Positions 9,076-17,160 of a DNA stretch of 64,000 bases are shown here, piece after piece. Every line of letters begins with the position of its first letter. Position 1 is the stretch's first letter. The translations under genes and the position numbers were made by a program. The stretch comes from Erysipelotrichaceae bacterium (GTDB lineage: Bacteria > Bacillota_I > Bacilli_A > Erysipelotrichales > Erysipelotrichaceae): contig JAFRLM010000025.1 in NCBI GenBank assembly GCA_017431225.1, forward strand, positions 1 to 64,000. Direction: 5' to 3'. The notes beneath the pieces are model-generated. The model had not been told where the DNA came from and did no database searches. It was given only the letters and a program-made list of their open reading frames with translations.

Positions 9076-9450
9076 ATGACAAGACATGAAATGAGAGAAA
9101 AAATCGTCTTTGCTTTATACCGTCATCTTCTTTTAAGACGCGATATCCTCAGTGAGATCGAGGAATTTGACGAACAGGAAAGCGAAGAGAAAGAATATGC
9201 TTCCGAGATCCTGAAGGATGTATACAAGAATGAAGGTCTCTATATCGAAGAGATCAGTCAGTATCTTCCTAACTGGAATTTCGATAGAGAAAACTACGTT
9301 GAACAGGCGCTTCTGCTCGCGGCTGTTTCAGAATTAAAACTGCAGAAAACAGATAGAGCAATCGTTCTTGACGAAGCTGTGCAGATCGCGAAGAAATACT
9401 GCGATGAAGACAGCTATCGTTATATCAATGGCGTTCTGGATAAAATATGA
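9076..9450 (+). CDS. nusB: Transcription antitermination factor NusB
   Basis: NusB binds boxA RNA together with NusE (S10) and supports antitermination of rRNA operons. The protein has 124 residues, is all-helical and is about the family length. It begins MTRHEMREKIVFALY and ends with the conserved KYCDEDSYRYINGVLDKI-type segment. It heads a tightly packed operon (nusB-xseA-xseB-ispA-dxs-recN-xerD), a common Bacillota order. The start is apparently leaderless. Confidence 0.93.
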   Translation: MTRHEMREKIVFALYRHLLLRRDILSEIEEFDEQESEEKEYASEILKDVYKNEGLYIEEISQYLPNWNFDRENYVEQALLLAAVSELKLQKTDRAIVLDEAVQIAKKYCDEDSYRYINGVLDKI

Positions 9451-10766
9451 ATCTTACTGTAAGTACACTGGTCAGATATCTTAAGAACCGTCTGGATTCT
9501 GACCGTTACCTTCAGAACATCCTCGTCGAAGGAGAGATTTCGAATTACCGCCGCTATCAGAGCGGATATATTTATTTTACTTTAAAAGACAATAAAGCCG
9601 CGATCGGCTGCATGATGTTCCCGCGTGATGCCTATAGTCTCCGTTTCCTCCCGAAGGACGGCGATCAGGTTCTTGTAAAAGGGGATGTCTCGATCTACGA
9701 GACCAGTGGTCAGCTCCAGCTTTATGTCAAGCAGATGAAGCCTAACGGGCTGGGTGATCTTTATCTCAAATATGAAGAATTAAAGAAGAAACTGGCTGCT
9801 GAAGGCTTTTTTGATGAATCACATAAAAAACCGAAAGCAGAGTTTCCTTTCCGGATCGCTGTTCTGGTTGGCGATAAATCCGCTGCGATGTCGGATATCA
9901 AAACGTGTTTTGCAAGACGCTGGCCCGTTGCCCAGGTCGATTATTACCCGGTCCTGGTACAGGGAAAGGATGCTGCCGCGGACATCATCAGCACCTTGCT
10001 GAAAGTCGATGGAATGGGATATGATGCCCTGATCCTGGCGAGAGGAGGGGGATCCTTCGAAGACCTCTTTGCCTTCAATGATGAAGCGCTCGTCAAAACG
10101 ATCTATAATCTGCAGACATTCATTATTACCGGTATCGGACACGAACAGGATTATTCTTTATCCGACTTTGCTGCAGACTTGCGCGCACCGACACCGACTG
10201 CCGCTGTCGAATTGCTGACACCGCTGCTGAACGATGTCTTTGCCAGGATCGCTGATCTGAATATGCGCGGCGAAAACGGACTTCGCAATAAACTGAATAA
10301 TGCAGCAAAAAAGCTGAAAGATATCGAGGATTCAACCTACTTCCGGGAACCCGGAAAACTCATCGAGCGCAGCCTGCGCCGGTTAGAGTTTTTACAGGCA
10401 AAGTTATATAATACTAATAAGCGGTATAAGCTTCTTCAGCAGGAGATCGACAGTAAAAATCTCCGTATGCAGAAGGCGCTTCTGTACCGTATCAAAGAGA
10501 ACCAAACAACACTGGATAATTATTCTTACAAGCTCTCTACACTTACCAAACAGAAGTTTAAAAACGAGAGCATTCGTTTAAAGAGACTGGAAACGCTGAT
10601 GAAGGCATATTCTTCCGAAAACATACTTGAGAAAGGATATGCGCTGGTATTTCAGAAGGACAAGTTGATCAAGAGCATCCAGGAAGTTGATCAGAAAGAG
10701 AATATCCGGGTCCGTATGAAAGATGGTACCCTTAACGCAAAAATAGAGGAGGTCTTCCATGACTAA
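9447..10766 (+). CDS. xseA: Exodeoxyribonuclease VII large subunit
   Basis: Exonuclease VII degrades single-stranded DNA from both ends. The large subunit has 439 residues. An N-terminal OB fold (about 1-100) is followed by the catalytic domain with motifs ARGGGS-D (near residue 195) and GIGHEQDYSLSDFAAD (near 230-245), and then a long coiled coil that binds XseB. The start overlaps the nusB stop by 4 nt (ATGA) and the end overlaps xseB by 8 nt. No good Shine-Dalgarno site is visible, so translation probably depends on coupling. Confidence 0.95.
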   Translation: MNLTVSTLVRYLKNRLDSDRYLQNILVEGEISNYRRYQSGYIYFTLKDNKAAIGCMMFPRDAYSLRFLPKDGDQVLVKGDVSIYETSGQLQLYVKQMKPNGLGDLYLKYEELKKKLAAEGFFDESHKKPKAEFPFRIAVLVGDKSAAMSDIKTCFARRWPVAQVDYYPVLVQGKDAAADIISTLLKVDGMGYDALILARGGGSFEDLFAFNDEALVKTIYNLQTFIITGIGHEQDYSLSDFAADLRAPTPTAAVELLTPLLNDVFARIADLNMRGENGLRNKLNNAAKKLKDIEDSTYFREPGKLIERSLRRLEFLQAKLYNTNKRYKLLQQEIDSKNLRMQKALLYRIKENQTTLDNYSYKLSTLTKQKFKNESIRLKRLETLMKAYSSENILEKGYALVFQKDKLIKSIQEVDQKENIRVRMKDGTLNAKIEEVFHD

Positions 10767-10956
10767 AGGCAGCTTTGAAAAACAAATGAAAAGGCTTGAA
10801 GAGATCGTACGTCTTCTTGAAGATGATTCGACTGATCTTGATGAAGGGATCGCCCTCTATGAAGAAGGACTGAAGCTGACGCAGGCTCTTCATAAACAGC
10901 TGACTGTTTTTGAGGAGAAGATCGATTCACTGCAACAGAAAGGAGAAACCGAATGA
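10759..10956 (+). CDS. xseB: Exodeoxyribonuclease VII small subunit
   Basis: This 65-residue helical protein binds the coiled coil of XseA and is needed for nuclease activity. The family pattern is clear: SFEKQMKRLEEIVRLLE near the start and DLDEGIALYEEGLKL in the middle. It overlaps xseA by 8 nt and ispA by 4 nt. An AGAGGAGG site lies upstream inside xseA. Confidence 0.94.
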   Translation: MTKGSFEKQMKRLEEIVRLLEDDSTDLDEGIALYEEGLKLTQALHKQLTVFEEKIDSLQQKGETE

Positions 10957-11777
10957 CATTCGAAGAATACCTGGAACAGGCCTTCAGCAATATGCGTGAA
11001 AACAAGCTGACAGAAGCAATGAAATACGCGCTTCTGGGCGGCAAGCATTTTCGTCCGGCTTTGATCTTTGCGATCACTGACGGCTTCGGGATCGAGCGTA
11101 GTGAAGTCTATCCGTGCGCCCTGGCACTGGAAATGGTTCATTCCTATTCCCTGATCCACGATGATCTTCCGTGCATGGACAATGACGATCTGCGACGCGG
11201 AAAACCGACTGTTCACAAAGCTTTCGGTGAGGATATCGCTGTTCTCGCAGGGGACGCTCTGCTGACGCACGCGTTCAACGTCATTTCTGAAGCGGATTAC
11301 GATGACCATACAAAAGTCCGTATGGTCCAGGAACTCTCGAATCTCGCCGGACTGGGCGGAATGGTACATGGCCAGTATCTGGATATGTACTACACCGGAA
11401 AGAACATCAGTGAATCCATTCTCGATGAGATCGAGGATTATAAGACCGGCGGTCTTTTTGAATGCGCTCTTGTCTTCGGCATGCTGCTGGGCGATGATGA
11501 GGAGAATCTGCCTTTCTACGCTTCAATGGCGCTTAAGATCGGACGCGTATTCCAGCTGCAGGATGATCTATTTGAGATCACCAAATCCGAAGAAGAACTC
11601 GGTAAGAATGCTTCCGATGTAGATAACGATAAAGCATCTGCGCTTTCTGTTTATACAAAAGAAGAACTTGAGGAACGCATCAGCAAGCTGTTCGACGAAA
11701 TGTTCGCTCAGCTTGAAACAGCGAAGTTTGACACAACTGAATTCCGCAAGATCATCGAAAAGATGAGGGACAGATAA
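10953..11777 (+). CDS. ispA: Polyprenyl (farnesyl/geranyl) diphosphate synthase
   Basis: This enzyme condenses isopentenyl diphosphate with allylic diphosphates to make geranyl and farnesyl diphosphate for undecaprenol and other isoprenoids. It has 274 residues. The first Asp-rich motif is DDLPCMDNDD (near residue 68) and the second is DDLFE (near 203); both bind the magnesium-diphosphate. GGKHFRP near residue 30 is also conserved. An AGGAG site precedes the ATG at 10953. It directly precedes dxs, so two isoprenoid steps are co-transcribed. Confidence 0.94.
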   Translation: MTFEEYLEQAFSNMRENKLTEAMKYALLGGKHFRPALIFAITDGFGIERSEVYPCALALEMVHSYSLIHDDLPCMDNDDLRRGKPTVHKAFGEDIAVLAGDALLTHAFNVISEADYDDHTKVRMVQELSNLAGLGGMVHGQYLDMYYTGKNISESILDEIEDYKTGGLFECALVFGMLLGDDEENLPFYASMALKIGRVFQLQDDLFEITKSEEELGKNASDVDNDKASALSVYTKEELEERISKLFDEMFAQLETAKFDTTEFRKIIEKMRDR

Positions 11778-13637
11778 ATGGACATAAAACAAATCAAAGA
11801 CCCTTCATTTCTAAAGGAGATGAAGCCGCAGGAGCTCAGCCAGCTCGCTAAAGAGGTCCGTCAGTTCATTATCGAGAGTGTCTCGCATACCGGCGGCCAT
11901 CTTTCCAGTAATCTGGGTGTCGTGGAGCTGACGATCGCACTTCATTACGTTTTTAATGCGCCTGAAGATAAGATCTTTTTCGATGTCGGCCATCAGTGCT
12001 ATACCCATAAGATCCTTACAGGCAGAGCCGCAGAATTCTCTACTCTGCGGAAATACAAAGGGATCTCCGGTTTCCAGAAGCGTAAAGAAAGCGTCTATGA
12101 CTGTTTTGAAGCCGGTCATTCCTCCACATCCTTATCTGCAGCCTTAGGCATGGCTGTCGCCAGGGATATGAACAACGGAGATTACGAGATCATTCCGGTG
12201 ATCGGGGATGGCGCTCTTCTTTCAGGCATGTCCTTTGAAGCGCTCAACCAGATCGGCTATGAGAAGCGCAAAATGATCATTATTTTCAACGATAATAAAA
12301 TGTCTATCAGCGGTAATGTCGGAGCTCTTTCGAAGAGTTTCGGGCGTTTAAGAAGCTCTAAGGGCTATACTGAGCTGAAGGGCGATGTAAAAAGCTATCT
12401 GCGCAACCATAAATACGGTGAGGCTCTGATCGCCGGTATCCATAACTTCAAAGACGGGATCAAGAACCAGGTGATCGATTCCGGCATTTTTAAAGAATTC
12501 AATCTGGAATACTACGGACCTGTAGACGGACATAATATCAATGATCTGATCCGTGTCCTGCAGACCGCTAAGAAAGAAGAGGGACCGTGCGTTATTCATA
12601 TCATCACCACCAAGGGAAAGGGATATAAATACGCCGAAAACGATGTTACCGGAAAATGGCATGGAGTCGGTCCGTTCAATAAGAACGACGGTAAAATGCT
12701 CAGCTCCACACCGAAAGGCTACGCTTCCGGATCGGAGATCGTTGCCAGAAAGATCGAAGAGATGATGATCACGAACGAAGACATCGTCGCGATCACGCCG
12801 GCAATGAAACAGGGTTCCGCACTGGAACACGTATTCGCGCACTATCCGGAAAGAAGCTTTGACTGCGGTATCGCCGAAGAACACGCGATGACTTTCGCAG
12901 CAGGTCTGGCCCTTGGCGGAAAACGTCCTTTCCTGGCGATCTATTCAACATTCATGCAGAGAGCATATGACCAGCTCAACCATGACATCTGCCGTATGGA
13001 CCTGCCTGTAGTTCTCGGCATCGACCGTGCCGGTCTTGTCGGAGCTGACGGCGAGACACACCATGGTGTCTTTGACATCGGATTGATGGAACCGCTGCCG
13101 AATATGATCATTGCACAGGGTAAAGACGCTCCTGAAATGCGTGCTCTGCTTGAATACGCATTCACACAGAACCATCCATTCGCTTTACGTTTTGCGCGTG
13201 AAACAGTCGATATGGATCCTGATGAGAATCGAAAGATCACATCCGCTGACTGGGAATATCTGGTCAGGAACGAAAAGGAAGACGCGATCATTCTTTCTTA
13301 CGGCTTTGACGTAAAGAAGATCGCTGAAACCGTCAAAGACAACAATCTGAACTATACGGTCGTCAACTGTCGCTTCCTGAAACCATTTGACGAGAAGATC
13401 CTGGATGAAGTTCTCGCCAGTGACGCACCTGTCTATATTTATGAATGCGATATGCATAAGGGAGGATTCGGGATGAACGTCCTCGATTATGCTAACAGCA
13501 AGGGTATCTGTAAAAAGATCGTTCTGTCCGGTATTCCGGATAAATATGTGGAACAGGGCTCCACGATGCAGCTGAAGGAAGATATGTCGCTGGATCTGCC
13601 GGCGTTCTTCTGCAGGATCGAAGAAGATATAAAATGA
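11778..13637 (+). CDS. dxs: 1-deoxy-D-xylulose-5-phosphate synthase
   Basis: Dxs joins pyruvate and glyceraldehyde 3-phosphate to start the MEP pathway of isoprenoid synthesis. It has 619 residues and the transketolase layout: a thiamine diphosphate domain with GDGALLSGMSFEALN and the FNDN motif near residues 147-175, a pyrimidine-binding domain around GIAEEHAMTFAAGLA (near 365-380), and a C-terminal transketolase domain. It starts 1 nt after the ispA stop and overlaps recN by 4 nt. Its presence shows that this organism uses the MEP rather than the mevalonate route. In many Bacillota tlyA and argR follow dxs; both are absent here. Confidence 0.96.
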   Translation: MDIKQIKDPSFLKEMKPQELSQLAKEVRQFIIESVSHTGGHLSSNLGVVELTIALHYVFNAPEDKIFFDVGHQCYTHKILTGRAAEFSTLRKYKGISGFQKRKESVYDCFEAGHSSTSLSAALGMAVARDMNNGDYEIIPVIGDGALLSGMSFEALNQIGYEKRKMIIIFNDNKMSISGNVGALSKSFGRLRSSKGYTELKGDVKSYLRNHKYGEALIAGIHNFKDGIKNQVIDSGIFKEFNLEYYGPVDGHNINDLIRVLQTAKKEEGPCVIHIITTKGKGYKYAENDVTGKWHGVGPFNKNDGKMLSSTPKGYASGSEIVARKIEEMMITNEDIVAITPAMKQGSALEHVFAHYPERSFDCGIAEEHAMTFAAGLALGGKRPFLAIYSTFMQRAYDQLNHDICRMDLPVVLGIDRAGLVGADGETHHGVFDIGLMEPLPNMIIAQGKDAPEMRALLEYAFTQNHPFALRFARETVDMDPDENRKITSADWEYLVRNEKEDAIILSYGFDVKKIAETVKDNNLNYTVVNCRFLKPFDEKILDEVLASDAPVYIYECDMHKGGFGMNVLDYANSKGICKKIVLSGIPDKYVEQGSTMQLKEDMSLDLPAFFCRIEEDIK

Positions 13638-15280
13638 TCAAGAATCTGACTATCAAGAATTACGCTATCATCGAAAACCTGTCGCTGGATTTCAACGATC
13701 GTTTTGAAGTGTTCACCGGTGAGACCGGTGCCGGAAAATCGATCATTATTGGCGCTTTAAGCTATCTGTGCGGCGGCAGGGCAGACAGTTCGATCGTTGC
13801 CCGGAATAAGGATAAATGTATCATTGAAGGTGTTTTCTCCATTTCAGAGCACATGCGCGCGTGTCTTGATGAGGCAGATATCGACTATGAAGATGAACTG
13901 ATCGTCCGCCGTGTCATATCCGCGGAAAACCGTTCGTCGATCCGTGTGAATGAAAGAAACGTTACACTCGGTTTCCTGCAGGAACTATTCAACGGCGAGA
14001 TCGATATCCATTCCCAGCGTGATAACCAGTATCTTTTAAAGAAGCAGCATCATCTTGAGCTGCTGGACAATTATGCCGGATTAGCGGAAGAGAAGGGGAA
14101 ATACCGTGAGATCTACCGTGATTACCGGAAGACAGAAGATGAATATAAAGAGCTTCTGAACAGCCAATACGATGAACGTGAGCTTGAGTATCTCAAGTTC
14201 TCTCTGGAAGAACTGACCAATGCCGGCCTGCAGCCCGGTGAGGAAGAAGAGCTGAAGAAGAAAGAAAAACGTTATAAGGATTTTGAAAAGATCTCTGCCA
14301 ATCTCAGTAAAGCGATCTCTCTTTACGATGAGACCGGTGGGATCGATGAGAAGTTCTATGAGCTGGCCCATATGCTTTCCGGAGAAGATGAGGAGATCCG
14401 TGAGATCGGTCAGAATCTGAATGATCTTTATTATTCTCTCCAGGATCAGGTCGAAAAACTCAAACAGATCTATTCCCATATGGACAGTGATGATATCAAT
14501 ATCGATGCGATCCAGGAAAGGATCTATCATCTGCAGCGTCTGAAACGCAAATACAGTCTCGATGAAGAAGGCCTGATCAACCATATCGGCGAACTCGAGG
14601 AAAAGATCCGTGCTTATGAGAACAAAGAAGAATTCGTAGCTGAATTTGAGAAAAAACTTGCTGTAAAGCGCCAGAAAGCAAATGAGCTGGCGGATTCCAT
14701 GCGTAAAAAGAGACAGAGTTCCGCGCTTGAACTGGAAAGAACGATCGAAAAGGAAGTTGGCGATCTGATGCTTCCGAACGTCAGTTTTAAAGTCGATTTC
14801 CAGGAAAAGGATCTCGATTCCAATGGTAAGGATGAGGTGGAATTCCTGATCTCGCTCAACAAAGGCGAAGAGCTTAAACCGCTTATCAAAGTAGCCAGCG
14901 GCGGTGAATTATCGCGTTTGATGATCGGTCTGAAGAAGATCTTTATCCATTTAAGTCCTGTCAGTCTGCTTGTTCTGGATGAGATCGATACCGGTATCAG
15001 CGGCGTTACCGCTGACGCAGTCGGACAGAAGATCGCTCAGATCGCTGACCAGCTGCAGGTGATCGCGATCACACATCTTGCTCAGGTCGCGGCTTATGGC
15101 GATGATCATTTCTTCATTTACAAAGAAGACGATTCTGAAAGCACGCATACACACGTGGATAAACTTGACAGGAAACAGCGCATCCGTGAATTAGCACGGA
15201 TCACTTCCTCGTCCGTCACTGAAGCATCCTTAAAAGCAGCAGAGGAACTGCTGGATACAGCTCAGAAGAAAAAAGCATGA
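13634..15280 (+). CDS. recN: DNA repair protein RecN
   Basis: RecN is an SMC-like ATPase that acts early at double-strand breaks. It has 548 residues, slightly shorter than the usual 550-575. Walker A GETGAGKS is near residue 30, followed by two coiled-coil arms with a short hinge region, then the signature SGGELSR (near 418) and Walker B LLVLDEIDTG (near 440). It overlaps both dxs and xerD by 4 nt. No LexA-type box can be recognised, and expression is likely driven from the nusB promoter. Confidence 0.95.
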   Translation: MIKNLTIKNYAIIENLSLDFNDRFEVFTGETGAGKSIIIGALSYLCGGRADSSIVARNKDKCIIEGVFSISEHMRACLDEADIDYEDELIVRRVISAENRSSIRVNERNVTLGFLQELFNGEIDIHSQRDNQYLLKKQHHLELLDNYAGLAEEKGKYREIYRDYRKTEDEYKELLNSQYDERELEYLKFSLEELTNAGLQPGEEEELKKKEKRYKDFEKISANLSKAISLYDETGGIDEKFYELAHMLSGEDEEIREIGQNLNDLYYSLQDQVEKLKQIYSHMDSDDINIDAIQERIYHLQRLKRKYSLDEEGLINHIGELEEKIRAYENKEEFVAEFEKKLAVKRQKANELADSMRKKRQSSALELERTIEKEVGDLMLPNVSFKVDFQEKDLDSNGKDEVEFLISLNKGEELKPLIKVASGGELSRLMIGLKKIFIHLSPVSLLVLDEIDTGISGVTADAVGQKIAQIADQLQVIAITHLAQVAAYGDDHFFIYKEDDSESTHTHVDKLDRKQRIRELARITSSSVTEASLKAAEELLDTAQKKKA

Positions 15281-16188
15281 AGATCGAAGATGCAGTACGC
15301 GAGTATCATATCCAGATCGAGATCATAGACGGCAAATCGCCCAAGACTGTGCAGAGCTACCTGAGTGATCTGAATAAGTACTGCGCTTTTATGAAAGACA
15401 AAGGAATCAACGAGATCGAAGAGATCGGCACCGAGAGTGTCGAAGATTTTATTTATTCTCTTGAAGAGGAATATGCGTCCAACAGTCTGAACCGGATCAA
15501 AGTCACGATCCGCAATTTTCATCGTTTCCTCAACTTCCGCTATGATCTGAAAGATCCGACGATCCATCTGCATGTGGTAAAAGGGGAGAAACGTCTTCCT
15601 GTCTATGCGACTGTCAGTGAAGTCGAGTCTCTCATGGCCACTTTCAATGATGAAGATCCGGAAGATCTCCTTGGACATGCCGTTCTGGAAACGATCTATG
15701 GACTTGGTCTGCGCGTCAGCGAATGCTGTGGTCTTTTGCTGAACCAGGTAAATCTGGATGATCGCTTTGTGAAGATACTGGGAAAGGGGAACAAGGAAAG
15801 GATCATCCCGATCCCGGAGAAAACAGCTTACTATATGCGGGAATACTTCGTAAAAGCGCGGCCGATATTCCAGAAAAAGAACAGCCGTCATTTCTTCATT
15901 AATAAATTCGGAAGAAACATCTATCCGGTATACGTTGAAAACGTTCTGAATGAGCATGCCACTCAGGCAGGGATCAAAAAACATCTGTCTCCCCATAAAC
16001 TCCGTCATTCCTACGCAACACATCTTCTGGAAGGGGGAGCGGATCTCCGTGTTATTCAGGAGCTATTAGGCCACAGTGATATTTCAACGACGGAGATCTA
16101 TACACACGTTGCCAATGCCCATTTAAAATCCGCTTATAATCAATTCTTCCCATTAGCAAACTCCGCTATTGACAAAAAGAAGAAATGA
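15277..16188 (+). CDS. xerD: Tyrosine recombinase XerC/XerD family
   Basis: This enzyme probably resolves chromosome dimers at dif. It has 303 residues with an N-terminal SAM-like core-binding domain (1-90) and a C-terminal catalytic domain. The catalytic set is complete: Arg146 in GLRVSE, Lys in GKGNKER, HKLR (His240, Arg243), His266 in LGHSD and the nucleophile Tyr275 in IYTHV. It is the last gene of the nusB operon, and housekeeping position plus lack of nearby mobile DNA argue against an integrase of a mobile element. XerC and XerD cannot be told apart with certainty. A strong promoter for padR lies in its last codons. Confidence 0.9.
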   Translation: MKIEDAVREYHIQIEIIDGKSPKTVQSYLSDLNKYCAFMKDKGINEIEEIGTESVEDFIYSLEEEYASNSLNRIKVTIRNFHRFLNFRYDLKDPTIHLHVVKGEKRLPVYATVSEVESLMATFNDEDPEDLLGHAVLETIYGLGLRVSECCGLLLNQVNLDDRFVKILGKGNKERIIPIPEKTAYYMREYFVKARPIFQKKNSRHFFINKFGRNIYPVYVENVLNEHATQAGIKKHLSPHKLRHSYATHLLEGGADLRVIQELLGHSDISTTEIYTHVANAHLKSAYNQFFPLANSAIDKKKK

Positions 16189-16197
16189 TCTTAATAT
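16169..16197 (+). promoter_or_regulatory. padR promoter inside the 3' end of xerD
   Basis: A perfect -35 TTGACA (16169-16174) and a -10 TAATAT (16192-16197) are separated by 17 bp. The first part lies in the last codons of xerD. The 47-bp stretch between the -10 box and the padR ATG is AT-rich and holds a GATAT-N9-ATATC inverted repeat that could be an operator. Confidence 0.75.
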
Positions 16198-16244
16198 ATC
16201 ATTGTACGATATTAGTAATCGATATCTTATAAAGGAGGGTATAC

Positions 16245-16598
16245 ATGCCGAAGAAATCATTAGAATCCCTGACAGAACCGATGTTCTACGTATTAATGGC
16301 TTTCCGCAGCGGCCCGAAATGCGGTATTGAGATCGCAGGTTTGGTCGAAAAGCAGACAGAAGGCCGTGTCAAGATCGGTCCGGCAACCCTCTATACAGTC
16401 CTTGGTAAGTTCCTGGATGTCGATTATCTGGAAGAGATCGATAAAGACCAGCCCGGCCGGAAGAGGACCTACACACTTACCGGGAAGGGTCTTAAAGCTT
16501 ACAGTGATGAGATCAAACGCCTTCGCTACTGTCTGCACGACGCCAAGATCGTTGAGCAGGAAAAAGCAAAGGAATACGAAGAGAAACGCAATTCCTGA
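16245..16598 (+). CDS. PadR family transcriptional regulator
   Basis: PadR proteins are winged-helix repressors that usually control a neighbouring transporter or enzyme gene. This one has 117 residues with the winged helix in residues 8-85 (signature GPATLYTVLGKF near 46) and a short acidic helical tail. A strong AAGGAGGG site precedes the ATG. No obvious target lies beside it: upstream is xerD and downstream, after a terminator, is the convergent hup gene. It may regulate itself or act at a distance. The ligand is unknown. Confidence 0.88.
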   Translation: MPKKSLESLTEPMFYVLMAFRSGPKCGIEIAGLVEKQTEGRVKIGPATLYTVLGKFLDVDYLEEIDKDQPGRKRTYTLTGKGLKAYSDEIKRLRYCLHDAKIVEQEKAKEYEEKRNS

Positions 16599-16642
16599 GA
16601 TCGATCTGTTCTGATCTTCTGATTTAAATGCATCTATAAAAG

Positions 16643-16674
16643 AATAACAGGGGAATTCCCTGTTATTTTCTTTC
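16643..16674 (+). terminator. Rho-independent terminator of padR
   Basis: A perfect 10-bp stem (AATAACAGGG at 16643-16652 with CCCTGTTATT at 16658-16667) with a 5-nt loop is followed by TTCTTT. It ends the nusB-padR strand. Confidence 0.85.
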
Positions 16675-16726
16675 AAAAATCAAAATTTAAAATTTGTATA
16701 ATATACATTATGCGAAATATATAGGT

Positions 16727-16756
16727 AAAATAACAGCAACCCCTCAAGGTTGCTGT
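16727..16756 (-). terminator. Rho-independent terminator of hup
   Basis: A 9-bp stem (ACAGCAACC at 16733-16741 with GGTTGCTGT at 16748-16756) is followed on the minus strand by a T-rich run. It lies just after the hup stop codon. The 60 bp between this and the padR terminator is very AT-rich and shows no gene. Confidence 0.85.
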
Positions 16757-16767
16757 ATTTCATATAA

Positions 16768-17058
16768 TTAGTCGTTCTTGACTGCGTCTTTTAACAGTCT
16801 GGAAGCTTTGAAAGCCGGAGACTTGGAAGCAGCGATCTCGATCTTTTCCTTAGTGATCGGGTTGATGCCGTTACGAGCGTTTCTCTCTTTAACTTCGAAT
16901 TTACCGAAACCGAAGATATCAACAGAACCGCCTTCGACCAGTGTTTCAACGATTGTCTTGAATGTTACATCTACTAATTCATTAGCTGCCTTCTTGGTGA
17001 TGCCTGTCTTTTCAGCAACAGCGTCAGCTAATGCTTTTTTATTTAAATCTTTTGCCAT
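16768..17058 (-). CDS. hup: HU family DNA-binding protein
   Basis: HU bends and compacts DNA as a dimer and is an abundant nucleoid protein. The protein has 96 residues. The body begins LNKKALADAVAEKTGITK, and the DNA-binding arm carries the family signature GFGKFEVKERNARNGINP (near residues 51-68). The start is ATG at 17058 with a strong AGGAGG site; a longer in-frame reading to 17127 would run over the promoter and is rejected. A consensus-like promoter and a terminator flank the gene, as expected for high monocistronic expression. Confidence 0.96.
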   Translation of the reverse strand: MAKDLNKKALADAVAEKTGITKKAANELVDVTFKTIVETLVEGGSVDIFGFGKFEVKERNARNGINPITKEKIEIAASKSPAFKASRLLKDAVKND

Positions 17059-17098
17059 GTTTTTTCCTCCTAATAGATTCGCAAAAAGCGCCTTTAAT

Positions 17099-17127
17099 AT
17101 TATAGCTACTTTGTATGCTCTGTTCAA
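17099..17127 (-). promoter_or_regulatory. hup promoter
   Basis: On the minus strand TTGAAC (17122-17127) and a perfect TATAAT (17099-17104) are separated by 17 bp. The leader is about 35 nt long and carries the AGGAGG site. Three copies of the hexamer TATGCT (plus-strand reading) overlap and precede this promoter. Confidence 0.8.
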
Positions 17128-17160
17128 TGAAAAGTATGCTGTTTTTAAGCTATTTATGCT
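17114..17160. repeat. Three phased TATGCT repeats over the hup promoter
   Basis: The hexamer TATGCT occurs at 17114-17119, 17135-17140 and 17155-17160, with spacings of 21 and 20 bp, or two helical turns. The first copy is between the -10 and -35 boxes, the second is just upstream of the -35, and the third is at the end of nrnA. The copies would lie on one face of the helix. Binding by a regulator is an inference. Confidence 0.45.

Noticed and set aside
15277..16188. The tyrosine recombinase as a sign of an integrated element
   Set aside because: It is the last gene of a conserved housekeeping operon, and no attachment repeats, tRNA or mobile genes lie nearby.
17059..17127. A 23-residue N-terminal extension of HU
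   Set aside because: It covers the ribosome site and the -10 and -35 boxes of hup.
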